Below are positions 1-7,423 of a stretch of DNA of 11,438 nucleotides, one piece after another; positions within the stretch are counted from its first letter, which is position 1, and every line of letters begins with the position of its first letter. A model generated the notes under the pieces. It searched no databases, was not told where the DNA came from, and saw only the letters and a list, made by a program, of their open reading frames with translations. The position numbers and the translations under genes were made by a program. This DNA comes from Candidatus Hydrogenedentota bacterium (lineage in GTDB: Bacteria; Hydrogenedentota; Hydrogenedentia; Hydrogenedentiales; CAITNO01): positions 1 to 11,438 of the forward strand of contig CAIXUF010001330.1 of NCBI GenBank assembly GCA_903922535.1. Direction: 5' to 3'.

Positions 1-807
1 CGCTTGCCGGAACGCTTGACCCTGTACATGAGCGCGTCGGCGACGCCCAGCGCCTCGTCCACTGTTTCGGGAAGGGTTTGGAACGTGGCCACGCCGACGC
101 TGAACGACACGGGCCAGCGGTGCTGCGCCATTTCCGTTTCCAGCATTTGAAGGGTCTTGGCGACGTACCCGTCCGCCGCCCTTTGGTCCGTCCCGGGAAG
201 CATCACACAGAATTCGTCCCCGCCCAGGCGGGCCGCAAGGTCATAAAGGCGCGTTCCCCGCGCCAACACGTCCGCAACGGCACACAGCACCCTGTCACCC
301 TCTCTGTGACCCCGCATGTCGTTCACTTCATTTGAAGTTGTCCAGGTCCATGTAAACCAGGGTCGCGGGCTGGGCCTTGCGGCGCAGGAGGGCAAGATAA
401 CGTTCCGCTTCCCAAAGAAACGCGCGGCTGTTCAGCAGGCCTGTCAGCGTGTCCTGCCGTGCCAGCCGCCGTTCCTGTTCCAGATGGATGCGGAGCTGCG
501 CCGCGTAATAACTGTTGGTGAGAAAGAAGCCCACGCGCACAAAGGCGTTCCAGACCGGAATGGCCGCGTTCGAATACTCGTGACCCGAATGCACCTCAAC
601 CCAGAACCAGGTGAACCCCGAAGCAAAGGACACGATAACGCCCGGCCACCATCCCGCGTACCAGGCAGCCGCCAACACGGGAACAAGGTAGAAAACCGAG
701 ACCGATATTTCGTATCCCGTCCAATCATCCAAGAAGCCCACCAACACCACACCCATGAGGGACAGGAACGCTATTTCCACCCGCGTCTTTAATGTGCCAG
801 CATCCAC
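1..807 (-). pseudogene. Membrane diguanylate cyclase (GGDEF), frameshifted, 3' end outside the window
   Basis: The first 159 codons give four hydrophobic segments, then the start of a GGDEF domain (DTLTGLLNSRAF, then DLDNFK), and stop at a TGA at 328-330. Removing one base near 330 restores the reading frame: FK-E-VND, then RLYDLAARLGGDEF, FSVGVATF and ALMYRVKRSGK up to the window edge. The active-site motif GGDEF and an RxxD inhibitory site (RLYD) are therefore still encoded, but in the shifted frame. The family makes the second messenger c-di-GMP from two GTP at the inner membrane. It is a close paralogue of the intact gene at 1031-1945, sharing the LVGxLDxWTG, AAWYxGxWPGV and SVGVATF blocks, so this looks like a tandem duplication with one copy broken. 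The start is ATG 807; an in-frame TTG at 813 sits closer to the AGGGGTG ribosome site. A sequencing error or programmed shift could also explain the break. Confidence 0.85.
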
Positions 808-837
808 AATAGGTCACCCCTGAAGAACACCGTGCCC

Positions 838-867
838 AGTCTAGCATGCGGCATGCGGTGAGTCCAA
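838..867 (-). promoter_or_regulatory. Possible sigma70-type promoter of the frameshifted GGDEF gene
   Basis: On the minus strand TTGGAC (867-862) is followed after 18 bases by TAGACT (843-838). These match three to four of six consensus positions each. The predicted transcript would start about 20-25 bases upstream of the start codon at 807, which still leaves room for the AGGGGTG ribosome site. This is seen only as a motif match. Confidence 0.3.
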
Positions 868-936
868 AACCCTGAGCTTCCACCGCAAGTGAAGTCTGGC
901 TGAAACGGCTTGAGTGAACTGACAAATCCCGCCCCC

Positions 937-959
937 TTGTCGAACCGAACTGTCGACAA
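937..959. repeat. 7-bp inverted repeat between the two GGDEF genes
   Basis: TTGTCGA (937-943) and TCGACAA (953-959) are perfect inverted arms around a 9-base centre. There is no T-run beside it, so it is not a convincing terminator; it could be a protein-binding site. The rest of the 808-1030 gap shows only the possible promoter listed separately. Confidence 0.35.
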
Positions 960-1030
960 TCACCTTTTGCGCAAACCGCGGTTCAAGGGGCTTGAAGGGT
1001 GTCCCGGCTCTGCCCCCGCAATACCCCCTG

Positions 1031-1945
1031 TCACAAGCCGTAGGCGATCCCGCGTTCGATCCCCTCCATCTCCGCCTCCAGCGCGTCCGCAGTGGGCCAT
1101 TCCTTGTACACAACCCGACTTTTGCCGGACCGCTTCGCCTGGTACATGAGTTCGTCCGCGGCACCCAACGCCACGTCAACCGTCATCGGCGGGACGCAAA
1201 AGGTCGCCACGCCGACGCTGAACGTGACCTGCCAGTTGCCCTGGGCCGCCTCACGCTCCAGCCTTTCCGAGGCTTGGGCCATGAACCCCTTCGCCGCATC
1301 CGTGCCGGTATCGGGCAGCAGCACGCAGAATTCGTCGCCACCCAGGCGCGCAACCAGATCATAGGGACGGGTGCACTTATGCAGCGTCTGCGCCACCGCA
1401 CAAAGAATCTTGTCCCCCCCGCTGTGGCCGTGGGCGTCATTGACCTTCTTGAAATCGTCCAGATCAATGAAGACCACCGTTATGGGCCGCGCCTTGCGTT
1501 TCGCGAGGGCAAGAAACCGCTCTGCCTCCTCGCTGAAAGCGCGCCCATTGTGAATTCCCGTAAGGGGATCCAGCCGGGCATACCGCCGTTCCCGATCCAA
1601 ATGCACGCGCAGATGCGCCGCGAGATAGGCCACGGGAAAGAAGAACCACAGGCGCATGCATGCGTTCCACACCGACACCGAAAAAGTGGCGTCCACATTA
1701 AAGGTTGCGTTCACATGCCCCAGCCATGAGTCCACCATCAGCGACATGACGCCGGTAAGCACGGAAACGGCGACCCCCGGCCAGAAACCGCAGTACCACG
1801 CCGCGCCAAACACCGGAATCAGGTAGAGAATGGATACCTGCAGGCCGAAGCCCGTCCAGTAATCCAACAGTCCCACGAGCGGCACCCCAAGACAGGCAAG
1901 CAGGGTCGCCTCAATATAGTCTTTTTGCGAATCTCTTTCTGGCAT
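1031..1945 (-). CDS. Membrane-anchored diguanylate cyclase (4-TM + GGDEF)
   Basis: A 304-residue protein that probably condenses two GTP into c-di-GMP at the cytoplasmic membrane. Residues about 10-115 hold four hydrophobic stretches (near 11-28, 36-53, 56-74 and 94-112), a small sensor-like membrane module of unknown ligand. A short charged helix (HLDRERRYARLD) leads into the GGDEF domain with DPLTG at 126-130, the metal-binding DLDDF at 161-165, the RPYD inhibitory I-site at 193-196 and GGDEF at 202-206, followed by FSVGVAT and LMYQAKRSGK. All catalytic signatures are present, so activity is likely, with product inhibition through the I-site. The start ATG 1945 has an AGGGTG just upstream. 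It lies downstream of the synthase fusion but has its own likely promoter at 2010-2018. The C-terminal 25 or so residues after the domain are an acidic helix-like tail. Confidence 0.93.
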   Translation of the reverse strand: MPERDSQKDYIEATLLACLGVPLVGLLDYWTGFGLQVSILYLIPVFGAAWYCGFWPGVAVSVLTGVMSLMVDSWLGHVNATFNVDATFSVSVWNACMRLWFFFPVAYLAAHLRVHLDRERRYARLDPLTGIHNGRAFSEEAERFLALAKRKARPITVVFIDLDDFKKVNDAHGHSGGDKILCAVAQTLHKCTRPYDLVARLGGDEFCVLLPDTGTDAAKGFMAQASERLEREAAQGNWQVTFSVGVATFCVPPMTVDVALGAADELMYQAKRSGKSRVVYKEWPTADALEAEMEGIERGIAYGL

Positions 1946-2009
1946 TCATCACCCTAACGATATTACTGTTCCCCTTGATTTCCCGAAACACTCCATGCCT
2001 AATGTAAAT

Positions 2010-2018
2010 AGTATAGCA
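2010..2018 (-). promoter_or_regulatory. Extended -10 promoter of the intact GGDEF gene
   Basis: On the minus strand the sequence TGC-TATACT is an extended -10 element (TGn plus five of six matches to TATAAT). It lies about 65 bases upstream of the start codon at 1945 and just after the stop codon of the preceding gene (2036-2038). No good -35 is seen, which is normal for extended -10 promoters. Confidence 0.5.
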
Positions 2019-2025
2019 CATGTGC
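2016..2025. promoter_or_regulatory. 10-bp palindrome overlapping the GGDEF promoter, possible operator
   Basis: GCACATGTGC is a perfect 10-bp palindrome. Its first three bases are the TGC of the extended -10 element on the minus strand, so a protein bound here would block that promoter. The operator role is inferred from position only; a 10-bp palindrome can occur by chance. Confidence 0.3.
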
Positions 2026-2035
2026 GTGACGACTG

Positions 2036-4723
2036 CTATTTTCCGGATATTCCCGACTCCGCAATCCGCCGCAATTCCACCGCATCCGGAAGCACCCCCA
2101 ACACCTGCCTTACCACCGCCTCGGCCTTGTCCCGCTCCCGCCACTTCACGAACATTTCCGCCTGCGCCGTGGCGATCTGGAGCAGGTAGTACCGGGCGTT
2201 GGGGTTTGCGGGGTCAATGCGCAGCGAATGGATGAATCCGTCCAGCGCCTCTGTGCCCATTGCCAATCCTCCATAGTACCCGCAGAGCGCCACGATGTCA
2301 CTTGCTCTCGACTGGTGCCGCCGTTCGACGGCCGCCCGGGCGTCCGCGTCCAGCGAGGCGGGATCCATGATCACCATGGGCGAGGTGAGGCGCGGCTTGA
2401 GGAGGTCCAGACTTTCAGGCACCTTGCGGGCGTAGACCAGCTTGGGCGCGGCATACTCGGCCCAGGGCAGGTCGTCGGTCATTTCCACACCCCCCTCCGC
2501 AAACGCCGCCAGCGCCGGCTTGTCCATGACAAAACAACCCATCAGTTCCGTCGCATCCGGCAGCCCCACGGCCCCCAGCGCCTGCGCCAGCCCGGGCACG
2601 GCCAACCGTCGGCGCGCCGCGGCATAATCCAGTTTCAATGGCCGGTCCGACCCAATCAAGAACAGATCCGCGTTCACAAAGAACGCACAATACTCAGGAA
2701 ACACCCCGGTGAAGGTCCGCACCAGCGAACGCACCATCTCGGGGCTTGACCCGTGCATGGGCACCCATTGTGAAACCATGCCGCCGGGATTCAGCCGGGA
2801 CAGGCAGAGTTCGTAGTACTCGCGCGTGTAAAAGGCCGACACGCCCGCCACGGCCATCGGCATGGGCTCAAAGGTGATGAAATCATAGCGGTGCCCCGTG
2901 CGCAGCAGATGGTTGCGCCCGTCGTCAATGATGAAGTTGACGTTCTTGCGCTCCGTCACGCCAAGGTTGTCGTGTTCGAAGTAGGGCGCTGCGGCAAGCA
3001 CGTCGGGGGAAATCTCCACCGCGTCGATCCGGTCGAAGTCGGACAGTGCCAGCGTGCCGCAGGTGATGCCCGAACCGAAACACATGAACAGCACCTCGCG
3101 CGGATTACGATCAAACAGCAGGGGCAGCGCGCCCTCCAGCCGGTTCATTTTCACGCCGCGCTCGATGGACGTGGTCGCCTGCACACGGTTGATCCAGAGC
3201 ACCCGGTTCGTGCCGTCTTTTTCGCCCTTCGGCTGCGACACCGCAACGGTGCCCTCCACCCCCTCTCGGTAATAGATCACCTCGTGCTCCGCCGGCATGT
3301 AGGACGCGTTGATCGTGCGGGAGATGTCCTGCGGCAGGGTATGCCACACCACGCCCAGCGCACCAATCAACACCAGCAGGGCCGCGGCTTTCCATCGCGC
3401 TTGCGTGACAGGACACCGCAGCAGCAGCGGCAGTCCCGCAAGCGCGGGCAGCAGCGCCAGCATTTCCATGCTTCGCTGCGCGCCGAGCGCGGGCAGCAGC
3501 ACGAAACCGCCCGCCGCCGCCCCCAGCACCCCCCCCAGCGTGTTGGCCGCATAGAGTCCGCCCACGTCGCGTCCCACGCGCCCGGCGGTCTGCGCCACGG
3601 CGCGGACCAGCACGGGGAACAGCGCGCCGGAGAGGAAGGTGGCCGGGAACATGGTGGCGAAGGCCAGCAGGAATTTGACCCGCACCTCCGCGTCCCAGTC
3701 ATGGCCGGCGCTTTGCTGCATCTCCAGGAACCGTGCCGGGAGATGGGCGAACCAGGGCACCGTCAGCAGGTAGGCAACGGCCAGCGCCCCCAGCAGCATT
3801 CCGGCCGCGCCCGCGGCGTTGCGGATGCGCGTCACCACGGCCGATCCCGCAAGCCCGCCCAGGGCAAGCCCGCACAGCAGCGTCGTCAACATGGTCGTGT
3901 ACGCATAGGTGGTGCCAAGAAAGACCATGGCCAACAGCCGGGTCCACAGCACCTCAAGCGCAAGCGCCGTAAACCCTGTCACGGCAAAAGCGGCAATCAA
4001 CCAGCGCGACAGATCACGCTCTGTCTGCATAACGGGTGCGTCCAGCGCTGCTGCTTGCGCCCCTTCCGAAGGTCGAACACGGGACAACAATGCCGCAGCC
4101 GCGCCGATGGCAAGATTCAGTCCGGCAGCCATCAGCGTTGTCCGCGCGTAGCCAAAGCGCTGCAACAGCACGAACCCCGCCAGGAAACAGCCGATCATCG
4201 CGCCCAGTGTGTTCAGCGTGTAGAGCGCGCCCACGCGCCGCCCGTTCAGCGCCGGATCGTCCGTCACGAACCGGGCCAGCAGCGGCAGGGTCGCGCCCAT
4301 CAGCGTCACCGGCACAATCAATAGCACAAAAGCGGCAGCGCCCCGCAGCAGTACGCCGGAGAACCACGAGAATTCGAAGGCGCGCAGCGCAGCCACCACA
4401 ATGCTTTCGGCGGGGTCCATGAGCCCCAGAAATGCCGCCGCCCACAACCCAATGAGCAGTTCAAACAGCGCATAGACGAGCAGGGGCCGCCGCACGCGAT
4501 CGGCCAGACGCCCGCCCCACAGGCTGCCCGCGCCCAGGCCGAGAAAGAAGATGGACAGCACCAGACTGACCGCATAGGCGCGCGCGCCAAGGAGCAGGGC
4601 CAGTTCGCGCGTCCAGGCCACCTGATAAACAAGGCCGCACGCGCCCGACGTGAAGAAGAACACCAGCACGGCCGCAAAAACGAGAATGCGGCGAACCGCG
4701 GCTGTGTCCGGCCGCTTGAGCAT
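2036..4723 (-). CDS. Polytopic membrane / spermidine-synthase-like fusion protein with TPR-like tail
   Basis: An 895-residue protein. Residues 1-460 are a membrane region made of two repeated halves: TSGACGLVYQVAWTRELALL (25-44) matches VTGFTALALEVLWTRLLAMV (248-267), and GRRVGALYTLNTLG (161-174) matches GRDVGGLYAANTLG (385-398). Residues about 480-720 are a spermidine-synthase/methyltransferase fold with the nucleotide loop CFGSG (548-552), DAVE (567-570) and DDGR (600-603). Where true spermidine synthases have a catalytic Asp, this protein reads YDFITFEP (613-620), so aminopropyl transfer is doubtful and the substrate is unknown. The last 60 residues look like one or two TPR helices pairs. 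The start is ATG 4723, two bases after the upstream stop, so translation is probably coupled; an ATG at 4801 would run 76 bases into the upstream gene. Fused proteins of this type are widespread in bacteria and mostly uncharacterised. Confidence 0.88.
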   Translation of the reverse strand: MLKRPDTAAVRRILVFAAVLVFFFTSGACGLVYQVAWTRELALLLGARAYAVSLVLSIFFLGLGAGSLWGGRLADRVRRPLLVYALFELLIGLWAAAFLGLMDPAESIVVAALRAFEFSWFSGVLLRGAAAFVLLIVPVTLMGATLPLLARFVTDDPALNGRRVGALYTLNTLGAMIGCFLAGFVLLQRFGYARTTLMAAGLNLAIGAAAALLSRVRPSEGAQAAALDAPVMQTERDLSRWLIAAFAVTGFTALALEVLWTRLLAMVFLGTTYAYTTMLTTLLCGLALGGLAGSAVVTRIRNAAGAAGMLLGALAVAYLLTVPWFAHLPARFLEMQQSAGHDWDAEVRVKFLLAFATMFPATFLSGALFPVLVRAVAQTAGRVGRDVGGLYAANTLGGVLGAAAGGFVLLPALGAQRSMEMLALLPALAGLPLLLRCPVTQARWKAAALLVLIGALGVVWHTLPQDISRTINASYMPAEHEVIYYREGVEGTVAVSQPKGEKDGTNRVLWINRVQATTSIERGVKMNRLEGALPLLFDRNPREVLFMCFGSGITCGTLALSDFDRIDAVEISPDVLAAAPYFEHDNLGVTERKNVNFIIDDGRNHLLRTGHRYDFITFEPMPMAVAGVSAFYTREYYELCLSRLNPGGMVSQWVPMHGSSPEMVRSLVRTFTGVFPEYCAFFVNADLFLIGSDRPLKLDYAAARRRLAVPGLAQALGAVGLPDATELMGCFVMDKPALAAFAEGGVEMTDDLPWAEYAAPKLVYARKVPESLDLLKPRLTSPMVIMDPASLDADARAAVERRHQSRASDIVALCGYYGGLAMGTEALDGFIHSLRIDPANPNARYYLLQIATAQAEMFVKWRERDKAEAVVRQVLGVLPDAVELRRIAESGISGK

Positions 4724-4725
4724 GT

Positions 4726-5295
4726 TCAGAACCACTTTTGCGGCAGCGGATGGGGCGCGTAGCCGTCCAGATACTCGAAAGCCGCCTCGGGCGTGGCGCA
4801 CACGGCGAACATGTCAAGACTGGCCTCCTTCAGGAAATTCTCGTTCACCAGCGTGCCGAAGAACGCGAAAAGCCAGTCGTAGAAACCGCGTGTGTTAATG
4901 AACGCGCAGGGCTTGTCATGATAGCCGAGCTGCTTGAGCGTGAGCGCCTCCATCATCTCCTCCAGCGTGCCGAAGCTTCCGGGCAGCGCAATGAACGCGT
5001 CCGCGCGGGAGGCCATGATGGCCTTGCGGTCACGCATCGTTTCGGTGACGATCAACTCGTCCGCCTCGCGGTATTCGAGCTCCAGATCCACCAGTCGGCC
5101 GGGAATGACGCCGACCACGCGCCCGCCGTGTTCATGCACGGCGCGGGCGCACTCGCCCATGAGCCCAATCCTGCCCGCACCATACACGAGGGTGTCGCCA
5201 CGCCGGCCAATCAACTCGCCGGTGCGCCGCGCGGCCTCCTTGTATTCCCCGTCCACCGCGTCGCTTGACGCGGCGTACACGCAGACATGTTTCAC
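4726..5295 (-). CDS. LOG-family nucleotide 5'-monophosphate phosphoribohydrolase
   Basis: A 189-residue Rossmann-fold protein of the LOG (lysine decarboxylase-like, TIGR00730) family, which hydrolyses the N-glycosidic bond of AMP-like nucleotides, in plants and some bacteria releasing active cytokinin. Family marks visible are the N-terminal VCVYAASSD strand, VYGAGRIGLMG (37-47), the MRDRK segment (87-91) with the catalytic Arg, and LPGSFGTLEE (104-113) with the conserved Glu. Two glycines of the usual signatures are replaced (YGGG to YGAG, PGG to PGS), which could tune the phosphate-binding loop. The start is GTG 5295, preceded by GGAGGAG at a good distance and overlapping the upstream stop by four bases (GTGA). 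The gene is in the middle of a four-gene operon. In bacteria the physiological role is often nucleotide salvage, and cytokinin production should not be assumed. Confidence 0.88.
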   Translation of the reverse strand: MKHVCVYAASSDAVDGEYKEAARRTGELIGRRGDTLVYGAGRIGLMGECARAVHEHGGRVVGVIPGRLVDLELEYREADELIVTETMRDRKAIMASRADAFIALPGSFGTLEEMMEALTLKQLGYHDKPCAFINTRGFYDWLFAFFGTLVNENFLKEASLDMFAVCATPEAAFEYLDGYAPHPLPQKWF

Positions 5296-6488
5296 GATTC
5301 CGTCTCCTCCGAGCCGTCCCGCCTCAGCAGGCAAACGGTCTCCACGTGCGGTGTGTGCGGGAAGAGATCCAGCGCCGCCACACGCACGGGACGCCATCCG
5401 CCCACCGCCAGTGTTTTCAGGTCCCGCGCCAGCGTTGCCGGGTCGCAGGACACGTACACAATCCGTTCCGCATCCGATTTCTCAAGCACGGGCATCAGCG
5501 CGGGTGCGCCCGACCGCGGCGGATCAAGTATCACCGTCTCGAATCCGCCCCGGGCCGCAACCTCCGCCATCACCGCCTCGCCGCCGCGGTGGTAACCGCC
5601 CAGCCCCAGCGCGTTGGCGGCATGCACCGCCTCCTGCGCGTGGTCATAGCCCTCCACCCGCGCGCCCCGCCGCGCCAGCCACAGCGAAAGGTTGCCGTTG
5701 CCGCAATACAAGTCCAGCACGGAGCCGGAATTGCCCGCCATTTCGGCGACGATGCGCAGCAGGATGCGGTTCAGCGTCAGACTCGACTGGCAGAAGGCGC
5801 CGTTCACAATCGGCACCCCATCCACCTCGAACACCGCCCGCGCCCGGCCGTCTCCCAGCGCGTTGGCCCATGGAAAAACATCGCGCACCCGGTGCAGTTC
5901 GGCCGGATTCGTCCACACCATGACCTCGCCCGTGTCCGGGTGCGCCGTGATCGTGACGGAACCGCGCACACGCAGCTCCGCCAGGGTGTGAAAAGCCTCG
6001 TTCACCGCTTCGTTGCACAGGGGGCAGCGCGTCATCGGCACGATTCGGTTTGACTCCGCCGCATAAAGACCCAGGCGTGTGCCGTCGCCGTGAAACTCCG
6101 CGCGGGTCCGGTAACCAAGCCGCTGCCCCGGGTCCTCGACCCATTCCACCTCTGTTTCCATCTTGCCGATGCGGCGCAGGCATTCCGAAACAACCCGATG
6201 CTTCCATTCGCCCTGCTCTGGGTAGCCGAAGCAGCCCCAAATGTAGGCCTCGGCCATGGCCGGATTGTCGCCGATAAACTCGGTCCGGTGCGGCGAGGGG
6301 GTCACCACCTCCAGCAGGCGCGCCCAGGTGGCCTTGGCCGAGTGCTTGTGCACCCGCACCTTGACCCGGTCGCCCGGCAGCGCGAAAGGCACAAAACAAA
6401 CCTGCCCGTCCTCCAGACGGCCCAATCCGTCGCCGCCGTGCGCCACGGCGTGAATCCACAAATGCATTGTCGGTCCCGTGGTGCTCAT
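5292..6488 (-). CDS. TrmA/RlmD-type RNA (uracil-C5) methyltransferase
   Basis: A 398-residue SAM-dependent enzyme of the class that methylates C5 of a uridine in rRNA or tRNA. Residues 9-70 form a TRAM-like RNA-binding domain (AVAHGGDGLGR, FALPGDRVKV). The catalytic domain has the SAM loop LDLYCGNGN (258-266), DPPRSG (322-327), SCDP with the nucleophilic Cys348, and PHTPHVE ending in the base Glu383. RlmD-type enzymes normally hold an Fe-S cluster with four Cys. Here the usual CGGC segment reads GCFGYPEQ, keeping one Cys (C86), and the later one survives in RCPLC (155-158), so the cluster site looks degenerate. The start ATG 6488 has GGAGAG upstream and overlaps the previous stop by four bases (ATGA). 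Which RNA and position it modifies cannot be told from sequence, so no gene symbol is given. Confidence 0.9.
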   Translation of the reverse strand: MSTTGPTMHLWIHAVAHGGDGLGRLEDGQVCFVPFALPGDRVKVRVHKHSAKATWARLLEVVTPSPHRTEFIGDNPAMAEAYIWGCFGYPEQGEWKHRVVSECLRRIGKMETEVEWVEDPGQRLGYRTRAEFHGDGTRLGLYAAESNRIVPMTRCPLCNEAVNEAFHTLAELRVRGSVTITAHPDTGEVMVWTNPAELHRVRDVFPWANALGDGRARAVFEVDGVPIVNGAFCQSSLTLNRILLRIVAEMAGNSGSVLDLYCGNGNLSLWLARRGARVEGYDHAQEAVHAANALGLGGYHRGGEAVMAEVAARGGFETVILDPPRSGAPALMPVLEKSDAERIVYVSCDPATLARDLKTLAVGGWRPVRVAALDLFPHTPHVETVCLLRRDGSEETES

Positions 6489-7246
6489 AAACTCTCCGCC
6501 GCCTGTTCCTTTTCGCGCCGTCCCCGGTCGCGCAACAGCCGCAACAGGTCCGCCAGCTTCCCCGAAAGCACCATGCCCGGGTCTCCAGAATAGGGAATCA
6601 CAAAAGACCTCGTTAACCGCACCGTTTTTCCCGGTGCAACGGTGATCGGTGCGCGCAACGCCAAAACGCACCGCGCCGGGTCAGGGTCAAACAGTTCGTA
6701 CCGCCCGCCGTGTTCCAGCCCGAGCAGCAGCCCCAAACGCCCGTGCCCCTGCAACTCCGCCGCCACCGCGCGCTCCTCCGCCTCCCACACCACCGTCTCC
6801 GACCGGCGCGCCAGACCGTGTGTGAGCAAGCCAGCGCCGTCCCGGCGCAGCGCCAGCGCCTCCACCGCCGCGGACGTCAGGGTGAATGCCTGTTCGCCCA
6901 GATTCGACACCTCCACCGTCCGCACCAGGCCGGGATTCTCATGCAGCGCCATCGTGTGCGCCGCCACCGCCCACCCGGCTCCGGGCCAGCGGGCCGTGAC
7001 GGCCGCGCCGAAGGCGTCGCAGGAATCGCTCCATTCCGGCGGCCCCGCCGACGTCAGATGCAGCGGCGTGCCGTCCATTTCGAGGCTCAGGTCCGGCGCC
7101 GCCGCCGTGACCCACTCCACATATCCCCCCGGCAGCTTCTGGCGCAGTTCCACCGTCTTGCACAGGTACTCTGACCAGCGGCGCTCGATCCAGTCGTTGC
7201 CGGCAATCACTGTTCCGTTGTCTATCCGCGTATAGGCCCGTGGCAT
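6485..7246 (-). CDS. Protein of unknown function, beta-rich, first gene of the operon
   Basis: A 253-residue soluble protein without a signal peptide or membrane segment. I do not recognise it firmly. The opening IDNGTVIAGNDWIERRW and the later segment VRTVEVSNLGEQAFTL are reminiscent of the beta-sandwich domain that precedes the catalytic barrel in GH36-type alpha-galactosidases, where lines such as 'xNxGxxxxxL' are typical. There is no barrel here, so it would not be an enzyme of that family by itself; a carbohydrate-binding or orphan domain is possible. The last 25 residues are a charged helix (LRLLRDRGRREKEQ). The start is ATG 7246 with GGAG eight bases upstream; the frame is open further up to 7390 but that would run into the divergent promoter region. 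It overlaps the methyltransferase gene by four bases and is probably co-transcribed with it. Confidence 0.75.
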   Translation of the reverse strand: MPRAYTRIDNGTVIAGNDWIERRWSEYLCKTVELRQKLPGGYVEWVTAAAPDLSLEMDGTPLHLTSAGPPEWSDSCDAFGAAVTARWPGAGWAVAAHTMALHENPGLVRTVEVSNLGEQAFTLTSAAVEALALRRDGAGLLTHGLARRSETVVWEAEERAVAAELQGHGRLGLLLGLEHGGRYELFDPDPARCVLALRAPITVAPGKTVRLTRSFVIPYSGDPGMVLSGKLADLLRLLRDRGRREKEQAAESL

Positions 7247-7290
7247 GTTCAAAACGCTCCAAAACGCCGCATAACGCGCGGCAAAAACGG

Positions 7291-7319
7291 AGTGTACCCG
7301 TTTCCAGCATCTGTTTCCA
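7291..7319 (-). promoter_or_regulatory. Possible promoter of the four-gene operon
   Basis: On the minus strand TGGAAA (7319-7314) and TACACT (7296-7291) are 17 bases apart, each matching four of six sigma70 consensus positions. The start codon at 7246 would lie about 40 bases downstream of the transcript start. A direct repeat of TTTCCAGC at 7301-7308 and 7314-7321 overlaps this element. Motif match only. Confidence 0.33.
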
Positions 7320-7384
7320 GCGTGCTTTTCCCAAACCGTCAGCAGGAAATGTCGCCCTGCCCACAACCCCGCTCGTTCTTCACG

Positions 7385-7412
7385 TTGCACGCCGGTCCAA
7401 ATCCTCTATAAT
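7385..7412 (+). promoter_or_regulatory. Sigma70-type promoter upstream of the ECF sigma gene
   Basis: A perfect -10 box TATAAT (7407-7412) is preceded 16 bases earlier by TTGCAC (7385-7390), a weak -35. The transcript would start near 7419, about 48 bases before the sigma start codon. Directly after the -10 box lies GGAACTT (7413-7419), which resembles the -35 element of RpoE-like ECF promoters, so a second, autoregulated promoter may overlap this one; its -10 part is not clear. Confidence 0.6.
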
Positions 7413-7423
7413 GGAACTTTCGG

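Noticed and set aside
2891..4324. Long open frame on the plus strand (477 codons) opposite the membrane/synthase gene
   Set aside because: It is rich in Arg, His, Gln and Pro without any fold pattern, which is what the complement of a GC-rich membrane gene produces. The minus-strand frame has clear domains and internal repeats.
2036..4723. Calling the fusion protein a true spermidine synthase (speE)
   Set aside because: The catalytic Asp is replaced by Glu in the YDFITFEP segment and most of the protein is membrane-embedded, so the specific activity cannot be supported.
4724..4801. Upstream ATG at 4801 as the start of the fusion protein
   Set aside because: It would add 26 residues lying over the end of the LOG gene without hydrophobic or conserved character. 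The ATG at 4723 directly follows the LOG stop.
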